Source of the DNA: Pomphorhynchus laevis
Taxonomy: Eukaryota; Acanthocephala; Palaeacanthocephala; Echinorhynchida; Pomphorhynchidae
Assembly: GCA_012934845.2 (NCBI GenBank)
Contig: WNNJ02002441.1
Span: 1 to 64,000 of the forward strand
DNA length: 64,000 nucleotides
Direction of reading: 5' to 3'
The notes under the pieces were generated by a model that ran no database searches, had not been told where the DNA came from, and was given only the letters and a program-made list of their open reading frames with translations. This document shows, in pieces, positions 1 to 8,535 of the stretch. The number at the start of each line of letters is the position of its first letter. The stretch's first letter is position 1. The position numbers were made by a program, and so were the translations under genes.

Positions 1-475
1 CCCTGATGCGCGTCAGTTCTACCATATTACGGGAGTGCCTCAAGGTTCCCCTCTCTCCTATTTTATATCTTGCTGCCTCCATCAATCTATTTAAAATATT
101 TAAAAGTGATCAACGTCTAGTGGTGTACGCTAATGACACCACAGCCCTGTTCACTGGACGCAAGTGCAAAGACGTAGTCTCGGACATCAGCCGCTTCTTT
201 TTAAGATTAAAAGACTAGTTGCCCAGGTCCAACCGTGTTCTAAACTCCGGTAAATCGCAGGTGGTTGTCTTTCATGGCTCCCCTGCGACGAAGCAAAAAC
301 TTAAGAGACTAGCACTCTCTGCGCTCTCCTCCATATTTGCCTCTAAACTACTCCCTACCTTCACAAGTCGAGTAAAATATCTGGGGTTCACCGGTTTGGT
401 GGACTGGTCGGTGAAAGCCGTCATGGATAATCAAAAGTATCACGAAGAGAGCTAGGTGGATCTGAAACGGGCCCA
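1..475 (+). pseudogene. Non-LTR reverse transcriptase fragment with YADD changed to YAND
   Basis: Two overlapping frames (6-218 and 219-455) together carry the second half of an RT palm and thumb. The catalytic box reads VVYANDTTALF where NL-3 (60170-60200) has VVYADDTTALF: codon 132-134 is AAT (Asn) instead of GAT (Asp). Since the two aspartates of this box bind the metal ions, this copy should be inactive even without its other lesions. A TAG follows the residues FLRLKD, and the frame then continues as NSGKSQVVVFHG and a VKYLGFT segment typical of the RT thumb. The QGSPLSYF box is split between frames at the left edge. This is a decayed copy that cannot mobilise itself. Confidence 0.85.
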
Positions 476-878
476 GCATCACTCGTTGAAAGGGAAAAAC
501 CAGGTGCGCCTTTGGGGCACCTGGGCTATCTTGCGATTGGTCTTATTTTCAAGAAGACGTCCCCCAGAGCAAAGGCTAAGGTTTCCTAAGCTTATCATCT
601 CTCGTTTACCCAGCATCGTCCGCACCGATTGATTACTCCGGGGGGGGTGCAAGACCCCGGGTAGTTCTATCGGAAAGCGGTGTGTTGGATTGGTTGGGGC
701 GCTCAGATCCCCACGGATTTGAGGCCATAATTGGAAGAAGACGATTAAGAAGTTAAGAAGCTATGAGTTGGTTTTTCTGTTTTTGGACTGACTTCTCAGG
801 CTGTTTTTTAGACTGACTTTTTTTATCATATGTATTCACGACTTATGTTTTTGTTAGTAATAAAATCTTATTATTAAG
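1..878 (+). mobile_element. NL-2a: 3' part of an I/Jockey-like non-LTR retrotransposon
   Basis: The window opens inside the RT gene of a non-LTR element and runs through its 3' untranslated region. The element ends near an AATAAA at 859-864 followed by a short run of TTA triplets, the kind of simple tail used by I-like elements. The same 3' end occurs at 26600-26638 and, more diverged, near 60940, so this is one family with at least three 3' ends here. Family assignment rests on the zinc-knuckle ORF1 and apurinic-type endonuclease of the longer copies (NL-1, NL-3, NL-4). The exact clade (I, Jockey or relatives) is not resolved. Confidence 0.8.
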
Positions 879-913
879 AAATATTAAATTTTTTGTCAAA
901 AAAATGATAATTT

Positions 914-950
914 CTGCTTCTTTGTTCTTGTAATAACTATATATTTGAAA
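914..950 (+). repeat. Left direct repeat of PLE-1
   Basis: These 37 bases recur at 3821-3857 with two mismatches and the same orientation, flanking PLE-1. I read them as the remains of the pseudo-LTRs of a Penelope-like element. They are also present around copy 2 at 26673-26709 and 29067-29103. Confidence 0.75.
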
Positions 951-1874
951 TGGAAGAAGATTATGGGTTTAGTATTTATTATCAAATTTGTCAGCATTAT
1001 GGAACCGCTGTCTTGTCAATTGCTAGGGATTTGGAAAGAACCAAACTCAAAATTGCCAAATGCTTATCCTCAATTCACTTTCACAAAGTGTGTAAGAGGG
1101 AGAATATTGTACCTGTATGCCCCAGAGTTACTACCGGTATAAAGAATTTTAAATTTTCTAGATGTGCCTCGCATGTAAGTAATTTGATTTTAAAATTTGC
1201 AATTTCTAATGAATTTTGTTTAATTTATTCTCTTAAATATCATTATTTTTCTTTTCCAAAAATTGTTAAATGTTTCTAATGATTTTTTATATTAATTAAA
1301 TAATGCTATAAATAACAAATGTAAACTTTATACATTAAATATTGGTTTTAAACATTTATACAAATTCTCTAAACTATATAATGAAAAGAATTATTTTATT
1401 TCTTACAAATCAATAGATAACCAAAAGTTTGTAAATTCATTGAAGCCAGTCACTAAAGCTCCATTAAACATTATAAATTGGACTGATAAATTATTAACTA
1501 TTGAACAACGTAATATACTTGAATTAGGTCCTTACTTTACTCCACCATGTCTTTTACGTGCACACAAATTATCTTCAGATTAGAAAAGACTTTTATTTTC
1601 TCAGAAATTAAATCAGCTAACTGAGTCTACGTATTTAATATAATTATAAAATAAACAAAACATAATAATGCTAAATCAAAATTTAAAAATTAAATAATAA
1701 AATTAAATAATTGTTTTTAGATTTTCTATAATTTAAATCAAGTTAAAAAAAAATAAAATTTAAAATAAAATTTAAAATAAACTTCATTTTTATGAATTGA
1801 CAAATAAATAACAGACGTTGTATCAGAATAAGAATTAGAGGTCATCAGGAGGAACTGCTATGCTATCAGGTTTC

Positions 1875-1956
1875 GGCCCCTAACTCCTCTACCCAACATA
1901 GCAGCGGGGCCAAATACATGCTAATGATGTATTTCCTCTGAAATAACTATCTAGTA
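1875..1956. repeat. First 82-bp repeat inside the 508-bp insertion
   Basis: Runs from GGCCCC to CTAGTA and matches 2034-2115 with one obvious difference (AGCGGGG against AGTGGGG). The ends GGCCCC and GGGGCC form a 6-bp stem within each copy. The same unit occurs once in PLE-3 near 43195-43275. Confidence 0.85.
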
Positions 1957-2024
1957 TCTTATTCTAATGCAAAGTATATTATTTATTATCCATCCATAAA
2001 AATTTGCCACTTGGGATGGCAAAT

Positions 2025-2055
2025 TTGGGTAGAGGCCCCTAACTCCTCTACCCAA
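2025..2055. repeat. 11-bp perfect hairpin in the insertion
   Basis: TTGGGTAGAGG at 2025-2035 pairs perfectly with CCTCTACCCAA at 2045-2055 around a 9-base loop. The hairpin exists only at the second 82-bp repeat, where its left arm lies just upstream of the repeat. A smaller TGCCA/TGGCA hairpin precedes it at about 2005-2021. Confidence 0.8.
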
Positions 2056-2747
2056 CATAGCAGTGGGGCCAAATACATGCTAATGATGTATTTCCTCTGA
2101 AATAACTATCTAGTAACACTATTTATAATTTAGACAATTTCCTTAATTTAAACTTTAAATTAATGAGTAAAGATGCTGATGTTCCCAATGTTTCGAACAA
2201 AACCATCATTAGTGTTAAAAAAGAATTTGATGAATAGGGTTCGGTCGTATCCAAGGCTGATAAACAGAACCAGTTTGTTGTTTTGTATAAGGAAGAATAT
2301 ACGCGAACGGGTCTTTCATTACTAAATTGCCATAAATTTGTTCGATTAAATAATGATCATACAGCTACTCGACAAAGTGAGTTTAATAGATTCCTACGGC
2401 AATTATTTTCTAAACAAAAATTTCTGAAGAGTTTCTTAAATCTTATCTTCAAAAAATGCTAAACCAGGATTTTTATACTTATTGCCGAAAACTCACAAAG
2501 TTAAACACAGTGCAAGACCAATTGTAGCTTCATATTCTACTTTTCCTTATAAAATTTTCAAAATTATTGCTACCATTTTACGATTTCTTATATCTGATAG
2601 TCATTTCTCATACATTAAAGATGGACCTCATTTTTCTCATTAAATCCGTGGACACTTCAAACATGTGTTTATCAAAAATTTGGTACAGGGCCAGATATTG
2701 TTTCGTGGACCTCAGACGTTTCAACTTATTGGCTGATTTCCGCTGCT

Positions 2748-3449
2748 ATGTCACATTACCTACGTTGCAGGCTTATCTGTTCTAACTATCACTTAATTTG
2801 TGAAAGAGAAAATGCTATCACACATAATTTACTTAAAAGTGGTTTTCCGCTTTGGGCTATTAAGAAAGCTAAATTTAAATCTTTAGCGCGTAAAAATAAA
2901 GTTTTTAGTCCTGAAAAAAGATTACATTATATAGGAAAATACCTTTTGTTAGTAACAAGTGGAATTCAGTTTATTTTCAAAGTTTATTAACAAAAACATA
3001 AAAAAGTTGTATTAACAAAGTGCACATTTTTAACAGAAAATTACCTAAACTTCACAACATTTTTAAGCGTAAACCAGATTTTAGCAAAGATGTCATTGTT
3101 TATAAAATACCTTGTAAAGAATGCGAACAGGTATATGTTGGTCAAACGGGTCAAGATTTGGTTAAGCGTATTAAAACACATAATTATAATGTACGAAAAA
3201 GGGACCATTTCTAGTGCTGTTGCTCAGCATTTTCTGAGTTTGAATCATTCCGTTGATTTTGAAAATACATCTATTTTATCATTTGAAAGTAACTTGTTAT
3301 CTCGCATTATTCAAGAAGCGTATTTTATTAAAAAAAAAGAACCTAATTTAATGCTTAATAATAAATACGATTACAACCTTAAATTAAATTATAATTACTT
3401 ATTCAAATATTACATTATTTTATTTTTTCAATTCGTTTGTTTTTTCTAA
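2748..3449 (+). pseudogene. PLE-1 thumb region and GIY-YIG endonuclease, frameshifted
   Basis: The frame 2748-2990 holds the region after the palm (RLICSNYHLICEREN, then a LLKSGFPLW segment). The frame 3020-3214 contains the GIY-YIG core of Penelope-like endonucleases: VYKIPCKECEQVYVGQTGQ followed by VKRIKTHNYN. The frame 3090-3449 continues with AVAQHFLSLNHSVDFENT and the catalytic-glutamate helix (IIQEAYFI) and ends with a typical LN-rich tail. A CxxC pair and two downstream histidines match the CCHH zinc-binding pattern of PLE nucleases. The last two pieces are separated by one frameshift near 3210. In the intact protein this nuclease nicks the target DNA to prime reverse transcription. 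Catalytic residues are present but the reading frame is broken. Confidence 0.85.
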
Positions 3450-3820
3450 TTGTATTATTATTTTGTTTTGGTTTAGATATAATTATAATGTATTACTCTA
3501 GTTTTACATTATTTTAATGATTAAATTCGTATTTTTGTTACTTATGTTATGATTTTAATTTTATTTTGTTTTATGATTCTGTTTTTTTTTCTTTCTTTTT
3601 GTTTGTTTTTAAAATGTGTGTAAAATTTTAATGTATGATTGTTTTGTTTCTCGGTATTTTCTGTTTCTTTTAAGTAGAAATGCGGGGCACATCAATGCTT
3701 GTATTTTTGTATAAATGTTGGAAACACGAGGGAAACAAATTGTGAAACTTTTTTTGTAATCCTGATGTTGATAGCAGGAGCTATCGAAATATAGAATTTT
3801 TATCAAATAAAGGATATTCT

Positions 3821-3857
3821 CTGCTTCTTCGTTCCTGTAATAACTATATATTTGAAA
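3821..3857 (+). repeat. Right direct repeat of PLE-1
   Basis: Partner of 914-950, same orientation, two mismatches. It follows the 3' untranslated region of PLE-1 and marks the likely right end of the element. Confidence 0.75.
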
Positions 3858-4440
3858 ATAATTTAACGGTCTCTTCCTTCCAATATGGTGGAATTAAACA
3901 ACCGAAAAATACTGTTAAAATAAATAGCAAGAACGAAAAAGGATAGGAAACGTATATCTTATGTGCTACTAAATGATAAAGTAAAAAATCTTACGTACTA
4001 AATGATATACTGATAACTTATAAAGCAAAAATAGAAAATTTCCTTCGTTATAAACACATGCTCATATTATAGATGGCTGTTTAACAACCACGATATTAAA
4101 TACGTGTTCTGTAACATTATTCAAGTACTCATTGTTCACAAGTACTCAAAAATGCAATGTTGGCAATATACAAGCACTCGAATGTAGAGATTTATGTGTA
4201 CTCGTGCTAAAACGCTCTTCAGCAACTGTTCAGCACGAAACTGCTGCAATACGGTAGTTTCCGTAAATCACAGCCCGTTATATATACGACTTCATTTACG
4301 TCTGATTTGTTTCAGTTGATAACAATAATGCATGGAAAGATCACTTAGCCAATTTATTCACACGAGCATCAAATCGCACGGTTGTCATTAAAGTGGTATT
4401 GTCATCTGATCAACATGCAAATATTTTCGTTTTAGAACAT
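3858..4440. other. Non-coding stretch between PLE-1 and the GC-rich island
   Basis: No coding signal. The left half is AT-rich; 4120-4330 is more balanced and contains repeated AAGTACTC/ACTCG words and the TATA-like site described separately. It could be part of an LTR or another promoter, but no second LTR was found. The duplicate (29104-29686) differs by a few substitutions. Confidence 0.4.
4279..4317 (+). promoter_or_regulatory. Candidate TATA plus initiator pair
   Basis: TATATATA at 4279-4286 is followed by TCAGTT at 4312-4317, putting the initiator A (4314) 35 bases after the first T of the TATA box. This is close to the spacing of TATA/Inr core promoters in arthropods and their LTR elements. 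No open reading frame follows. In AT-rich DNA such a pair can arise by chance, so this is a weak call. Confidence 0.25.
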
Positions 4441-4620
4441 TAGCATATAATTGAATTTTCACATTATGATTAAATTCTAACAAAATGATTTTCACAATTA
4501 TTAAATTATAACAAGATTTAACGATTGCATTGATAAATCACAATATTCTAAAAATATGATTACATCATATTAACGAAATGATAACAACATTCTAACAACA
4601 TGAGTTTTACAATAATTAAT
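4441..4620 (+). repeat. Left AT-rich direct repeat flanking a GC-rich island
   Basis: About 180 bases resembling 5034-5225 in the same order and orientation, with words such as GATTAAATTCTAACAA and AATTATAACAAGATTTAA. Both copies are internally repetitive, alternating CTAACAA and ATAACAAGAT motifs. Small indels separate the copies. Confidence 0.7.
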
Positions 4621-4624
4621 TTGA

Positions 4625-5033
4625 CAATGCGGCTTCACAATGCGGCTGTCAGATGTGACTGCGCGTCGAATTCTGATATTCTCAAATCACTGGATTGTCG
4701 ACACGCCTGTTCGAGATTTTGGCGTCACACCGGAGTCAACCACCTGCTTAAGTTCGCCCTGATATCTGCCGGATAACAATGCAGGCTGGAACCCATTGGA
4801 TTATCGCGATCGGACGGTAAGCGCCCTGATAAAACTACATCAGTCTCGTGGACAAACGGTAAGCGCCTGGTATGGGACTTCACGTGCCCAACTACTTTGG
4901 GTCCAAGCTGGCGCGCACATTCTTTACAGGGACCAGGCACCGTTGCAAGCCTCGTGGAGGATCGCAAACAGCAAAGTACGTATGCTTGGACAGATCTACG
5001 ATGATGTTTCAACCAGTGGTATTCAGTAGTTAG
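4625..5033. other. GC-rich island of unknown origin between direct repeats
   Basis: About 410 bases, clearly richer in G and C than the surroundings. Both strands have modest open frames (plus 4796-5029, 77 codons; minus 4725-5036, 103 codons); neither has a motif I recognise. CGGTAAGCGCC occurs twice, at 4814-4824 and 4858-4868. The segment lies exactly between two AT-rich direct repeats, like the interior of a miniature terminal-repeat element, or foreign DNA between duplicated AT-rich repeats. Function unknown. Repeated at 29871-30279. Confidence 0.5.
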
Positions 5034-5225
5034 CATTTAATTGAATTTTCGCATGATGATTAAATTCTAACAAGATGATTTTCACAATGATTAAATTATA
5101 ACAAGATTTAAGGATTGCGTTGATAAATCACAATATTCTAAAAATATGATTACAAATATGATTTTGTTGTTTTCAACAAAATGATAACAACATTCTAACA
5201 AGATGAGTTATACAATGATTAACTT
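5034..5225 (+). repeat. Right AT-rich direct repeat flanking the GC-rich island
   Basis: Partner of 4441-4620. It carries an extra AT-rich block (TTTTGTTGTTTTCAACAAAA, 5162-5181, a near-palindrome) that the left copy lacks. Confidence 0.65.
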
Positions 5226-5490
5226 ATAACAAGATTCGACAATAATATTGCTAAATTGTCAATAATAATTTCTTATTAGCTATTTACAATTTTTCCGTGT
5301 TCTATTTTTTAATATTTATTTGATACTACTTTGTTTTCGATACAATTACGCCATTCATTCACGCTGTTAATATTTTAAATTGTGTTAATAATATTGGACT
5401 GTTCTTATTCTTTTGTATAGATATTAAAAATAAAGGTACCGCGCTACAATTTAAACTTTCGGGGGGGGGCAACTGTATTTAAAACTTGTA
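5226..5490. other. Non-coding AT-rich spacer with a G run
   Basis: No gene. A run of nine G at 5461-5469 is preserved in copy 2. Nothing else stands out. Confidence 0.4.
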
Positions 5491-6140
5491 CATGATAACT
5501 TCGGCATAATGCTAATGAAATTTTGTATTTTAATCAATTCAATGATTTACTTCTTTTATTACAAATGGCAATTAACATGCATACCAATCGATTAAAAGAT
5601 TTCTGTCATAATATATGGCTCGGCAAACTTACGCTACTGTGAAAATTACATATTTTTTTTGTTTTAAAGAGTTTAGTAATACGAAGCACTTTATATAAAG
5701 CGCGAGTAGTACAATACATATTTTTGTAGATATACACTGTGTAATTATGCTTTATTCGCATGCTTATCATTTTAAGCATTACTTTAAATGTAAACAATTT
5801 CCATTTGACAAACAATTAAATATCGAGAATAATGATAACGTAATAAGGATTTAGACAAATCATTCTTTACAAAGTTTGGCTGGTCACAGTGAATAATAAG
5901 AACTTTAGTTAATGAATTAAAAGTAATTGCTAGATATGCCTAAATAAACGTAACATCTAGTAAACTCTATATTGCTAGGTATATCATTACGTATTTATAG
6001 CATTACATGACAGAATAGTACTAATCAGGAAATACACAAGAGTTGTTTAAATCGAAGTTGTATAAATTTTTGCTTTAAAGAGTTTAGCTACACAAAGCAC
6101 TTCATGAGAAAGCGCGAGTAGTACAATACATATTTTTGTA
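5491..6140 (+). repeat. 650-bp tandem repeat, unit 1
   Basis: Starts CATGATAACTTCGGCATAAT and is followed directly by a second unit at 6141 (offset exactly 650). The units differ at many sites, for example ATAATGCT against AGAATGCC and TTTAGTAATACG against TTTAGCTATACA. No coding signal. Copy 2 of the large duplication has only one unit here. Confidence 0.85.
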
Positions 6141-6790
6141 CATGATGACTTCGGCAGAATGCCAATGAAATTTTGTATTTTAATCAATTCAATGATTTAC
6201 TTCTTTTATTACAAATGTCAATTAACATGCATACCAATCGATTAAAAGATTTCTGTCATAATATATGGCTCGGCAAACTTACGCTACTGTGAAAATTACA
6301 TATTTTTTTTGTTTTAAAGAGTTTAGCTATACAAAGCACTTTATCATAAAGCGCGAGTAGTACAATACATATTTTTGTAGATATACACTGTGTAATTATG
6401 CTTTATTCGCATGCTTATCATTTTAAGCATTACTTTAAATGTAAACAATTTCCATTTGACAACCAATTAAATATCGAGAATAATGATAACGTAATAAGGA
6501 TTCAGGCAAATCTTTATTTACAAAGTTTGGCGGGTAACATTGAATAATAAGAACTTTAGTTAATAAAGGAATTGCTAGATATGCCAAAATAAAAGTAACA
6601 TCAAGTAAACTGTATATTGCGTTAGCGCATACAAATAAGTTCGACATCATCAAGTATTTGTAGCATTACACGAAAAAGTGCTAATCACGAAATGCAATTC
6701 AGATGCTTAAATCGAATGTATACACTTATTTTACAAAAACGATCTTGCTAATGATTGAATAAAAAAGTCGTTTTATTAATTTGATGCGAA
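6141..6790 (+). repeat. 650-bp tandem repeat, unit 2
   Basis: Second unit, matching copy 2 (30737-31386) almost everywhere except the first few bases. Non-coding; the short minus-strand frame at 6435-6653 has no recognisable motif. Confidence 0.8.
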
Positions 6791-7140
6791 ACTACTTCTT
6801 AAAGTAGTTTTCAAAGAAGCAAATCATCGCTTTTTTCACTTCCGATGTGATTAAAAAAATAATTTTATGCACAATTAGTATCAAAAATCAGTTCCTAACA
6901 TGTTTTTCTAGATGGTGGTGTCTAGATAACAGTATATCTAGACGTAATAACTGGACAGTTCAAAGAAACATTCCTAAATCAATGATTTACAATAGCAGCA
7001 GCATTTAACAACAATCAAAGGTATGCTTTTAAGAAATAAAATAATTATAATTGGGAAGTTTCTATATTTGTTGAACCACAAGAACATTTTGTTTGTTTAT
7101 GTTCAGTATTAAACAGTTGACACCTATTTTAATGTGTTGT
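6791..7140. other. Non-coding spacer before PLE-2
   Basis: AT-rich, no supported gene. Contains three TCTAGA-type words at 6908-6940 and an imperfect hairpin (AACTACTTCTTAAAGTAGTT) at 6789-6808. Confidence 0.35.
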
Positions 7141-7150
7141 AGTAAAACGA

Positions 7151-7190
7151 CTGAAGAAGACCCTTTTGTGTTGAAACGTTTCAAATAAAG
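7151..7190 (+). ncRNA. Degenerate hammerhead-like ribozyme motif of a Penelope-like element
   Basis: CTGAAGA at 7151-7157 resembles the hammerhead box CTGATGA with one change, and GAAAC at 7173-7177 supplies the second conserved box at the right spacing. AATAAAG follows at 7184. PLE terminal repeats are known to carry minimal hammerhead ribozymes of this layout (CTGATGA, stem II, CGAAAC). Here stem II (7158-7172) can form only about three pairs, and the invariant T of the first box is A, so self-cleavage is doubtful. Its position upstream of the PLE-2 frames fits a 5' terminal repeat. Identical at 31745-31784 in copy 2. Confidence 0.45.
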
Positions 7191-7645
7191 AGTGTTTACT
7201 CCTGCTTCTCAAACCAATTGAATTATTGGTTTTCGATGATCGCAGGAAACAATATCAAACAGCCAGATATAAATACAATCTCAGTGTTGTCATGCCGGAA
7301 CGAACAACAAGCAAATATCTACGCACACATGCATTTCTTGTCATGCTGTTGGACGAAAAGAATAAGCTTTTAGTTTTTAAAAAATTAAGAAATAAAAATA
7401 TAAATTTGCAGTGTCAGATTAGAATCTTCAAGCCTCATAATTGGAATTCATCACCATGCCTCATAATTGGAATTCCCCCTTTTTGACGGGGCATTGCGTT
7501 GTTTATATCCATGAATGTTCCCTCCCTCTCTAGATAACACCCTCCTCCAATAAACAGACCCTCTCTAGATAATATTCAACCCAGTCCGGAAAATAATTAG
7601 AGCTATTTACTGCCTCAAATTCAGTTATTAAATCAAATCCCAGCT
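7191..7645. other. Leader region of PLE-2 with short direct repeats
   Basis: Contains an unrecognised frame (7226-7486) broken by single-base differences in copy 2, so probably not coding. GCCTCATAATTGGAATTC occurs at 7432-7449 and 7456-7473, and CCTCTCTAGATAA occurs twice between 7520 and 7575. No promoter was identified. Confidence 0.4.
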
Positions 7646-8535
7646 TTGAATTGTCCAACTTTCCCACTACAGTACCTGCCGTTGCCACCTACAAACCCCT
7701 TACCAATCTCTCTTCTTATCCCCTTGATAACACACTCGAACTATACAGGAATCAACCAGACTCTTCCGATTGCACAGAAGGAAACCGTATCAACAAATCA
7801 GTTTCAGCGAATCGACAAGAAGTACAAATGGCTCGTTCCTAGAAAATCTTTTAAAGGTAAGCTAGAGATAACTCAATTCTATTTAATGGCAAAGAAATTA
7901 ACACCTGAACAGCTGACAATTATAAATAGTTTCGTTAAATTCTAGGTAGAGTACTCACTGGAAATACTTTCTAAAAAATCAACTGAAGAAAATACAACCC
8001 CAATTGAAAGCAGTACAGAAAGTCCTAAGATCAAAGAAAGAATTACTGCATGCAATCCTTTAGAAGTTGAGCAAATGATTAAGAACATTGAAGAGGTGCC
8101 AGCTATACGTGAAGAGGACTGGGACACCATTACTAAAAAAACATCAGCTATTGAAAAACCGATTTGTAAGAAGAGTTTCATAAAGATTTTATCTGGTGTT
8201 CTTCGTAGAAAGATGCCAGATGAATCTATCGTAAATGTATCGGTTGCAAATATGGGTTTCGTAAACGCAGAGTTTCTTTGTTCATTAGATGAACATTGTG
8301 TCAATCTTAAAACTTTATTTAGCGCAGAACACGTAACCTCTGGGTTGACGTATAACACTCTACTCCACTATGGAATAAGAGCTGGGTTGATTGATCCCCC
8401 TACAGACAATGCAATATAAAACAGTTCAAACTTGCATATGGTCAATTAGTCACCTTAGGTATCCAAGGGTATTACGACACAGTCTGCTCATACAATGAAG
8501 GCGCTGGTGAAAGGCAGACTTCAGAAGAAGTTTAA
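7646..8535 (+). pseudogene. ORF1 of PLE-2: unclassified protein with one in-frame TAG and one frameshift
   Basis: The frame 7646-7945 ends in TAG (7943-7945) and continues in the same frame to 8419, giving 256 sense codons through the stop. Near 8410 the sense frame shifts by one and continues (KQFKLAYGQLVTLGIQGYYD) to a TAA at 8533-8535. Its C-terminal half has a charged linker, a WDTI box, a FIKILSGVLRRKMPD helix and a LTYNTLLHYGIRAGLI segment. These align loosely with the satellite-borne frame at 19846 (WDTI, SILEGLRKIPED, LNYTVITLLGHILCREGV). I recognise no domain. It overlaps the RT frame starting at 8495 by 41 bases in another phase, as in two-ORF retroelements. Alternatives are a captured host gene or an old viral structural-protein fragment. 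Confidence 0.5.

Larger units (their letters stand above)
1608..2115 (-). mobile_element. 508-bp insertion made of PLE-3 terminal sequence
   Basis: This block is absent from copy 2 of the duplication (compare 27366), where the sequence on either side is joined directly. Its left edge (TTAAATCAGCTAAC) is identical to the left edge of the PLE-3 fragment at 42935, so it starts exactly at that element's terminus. It carries two 82-bp direct repeats (1875-1956 and 2034-2115), each ending in CTAGTA, whereas PLE-3 at 42935 has only one. That looks like a partial tandem or pseudo-LTR arrangement. No clear target-site duplication is visible beyond one shared base. It contains no coding sequence. Confidence 0.8.
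950..2650 (+). pseudogene. PLE-1 reverse transcriptase, N-terminal and finger part, broken
   Basis: The first frame (950-1279, MEEDYGFSIYYQ...) begins right after the direct repeat. Later pieces in other frames give NIINWTDKLLTIEQRN followed by a LELGPYF segment (1470-1540), VVSKADKQNQFVV (2240-2285) and FLYLLPKTHK followed by ARPIVAS and PYKIFKI (2472-2570). The order NLS-like box, KADKGN-like box, PK-HK and RPI box is that of Penelope-like RTs. At least four frame changes or stops separate these pieces, and the 508-bp insertion lies between the first and second. After FSYIKDGPHFSH (about 2640) the frame stops, and no palm motifs A, B or YxDD follow. The assignment to the PLE family rests on motif order; the lesions are seen directly. 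Confidence 0.8.
914..3857 (+). mobile_element. PLE-1 (copy 1): Penelope-like element, internally deleted and interrupted by a 508-bp insertion
   Basis: The unit lies between two 37-bp direct repeats and carries, in order, the N-terminal part of a Penelope-like RT, its finger motifs, its thumb, and a GIY-YIG endonuclease. The palm with the catalytic boxes is missing between about 2650 and 2750, so the element is non-autonomous in both duplicate copies. Copy 1 also has a 508-bp insertion at 1608-2115 that copy 2 (26673-29103) lacks. The direct repeats fit the pseudo-LTR arrangement known for PLEs, but they are short, so the 5' repeat is probably truncated. Confidence 0.85.

Noticed and set aside
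1840-1849. CTGATGA on the minus strand at the PLE-3 end as a hammerhead ribozyme core
   Set aside because: The nearby GAAA (minus strand, about 1870-1874) is on the wrong side. Even a circularly permuted fold leaves only about 22 bases for two hairpins, and no stem II can pair next to both boxes.
4725-5036. Minus-strand 103-codon frame in the GC-rich island as a gene
   Set aside because: GC-rich DNA has few stops by chance, both strands are open, and no motif or start context supports either.
7942-8358. Minus-strand 138-codon frame as a membrane protein
   Set aside because: Antisense to ORF1; its hydrophobic look comes from reading an A-rich coding strand backwards.
7646-8535. ORF1 as an endogenous viral nucleoprotein
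   Set aside because: Considered because of its helical, charged layout, but I cannot recall or show a diagnostic motif, and the overlap with PLE-type RT boxes favours a retroelement. Profile search would decide.
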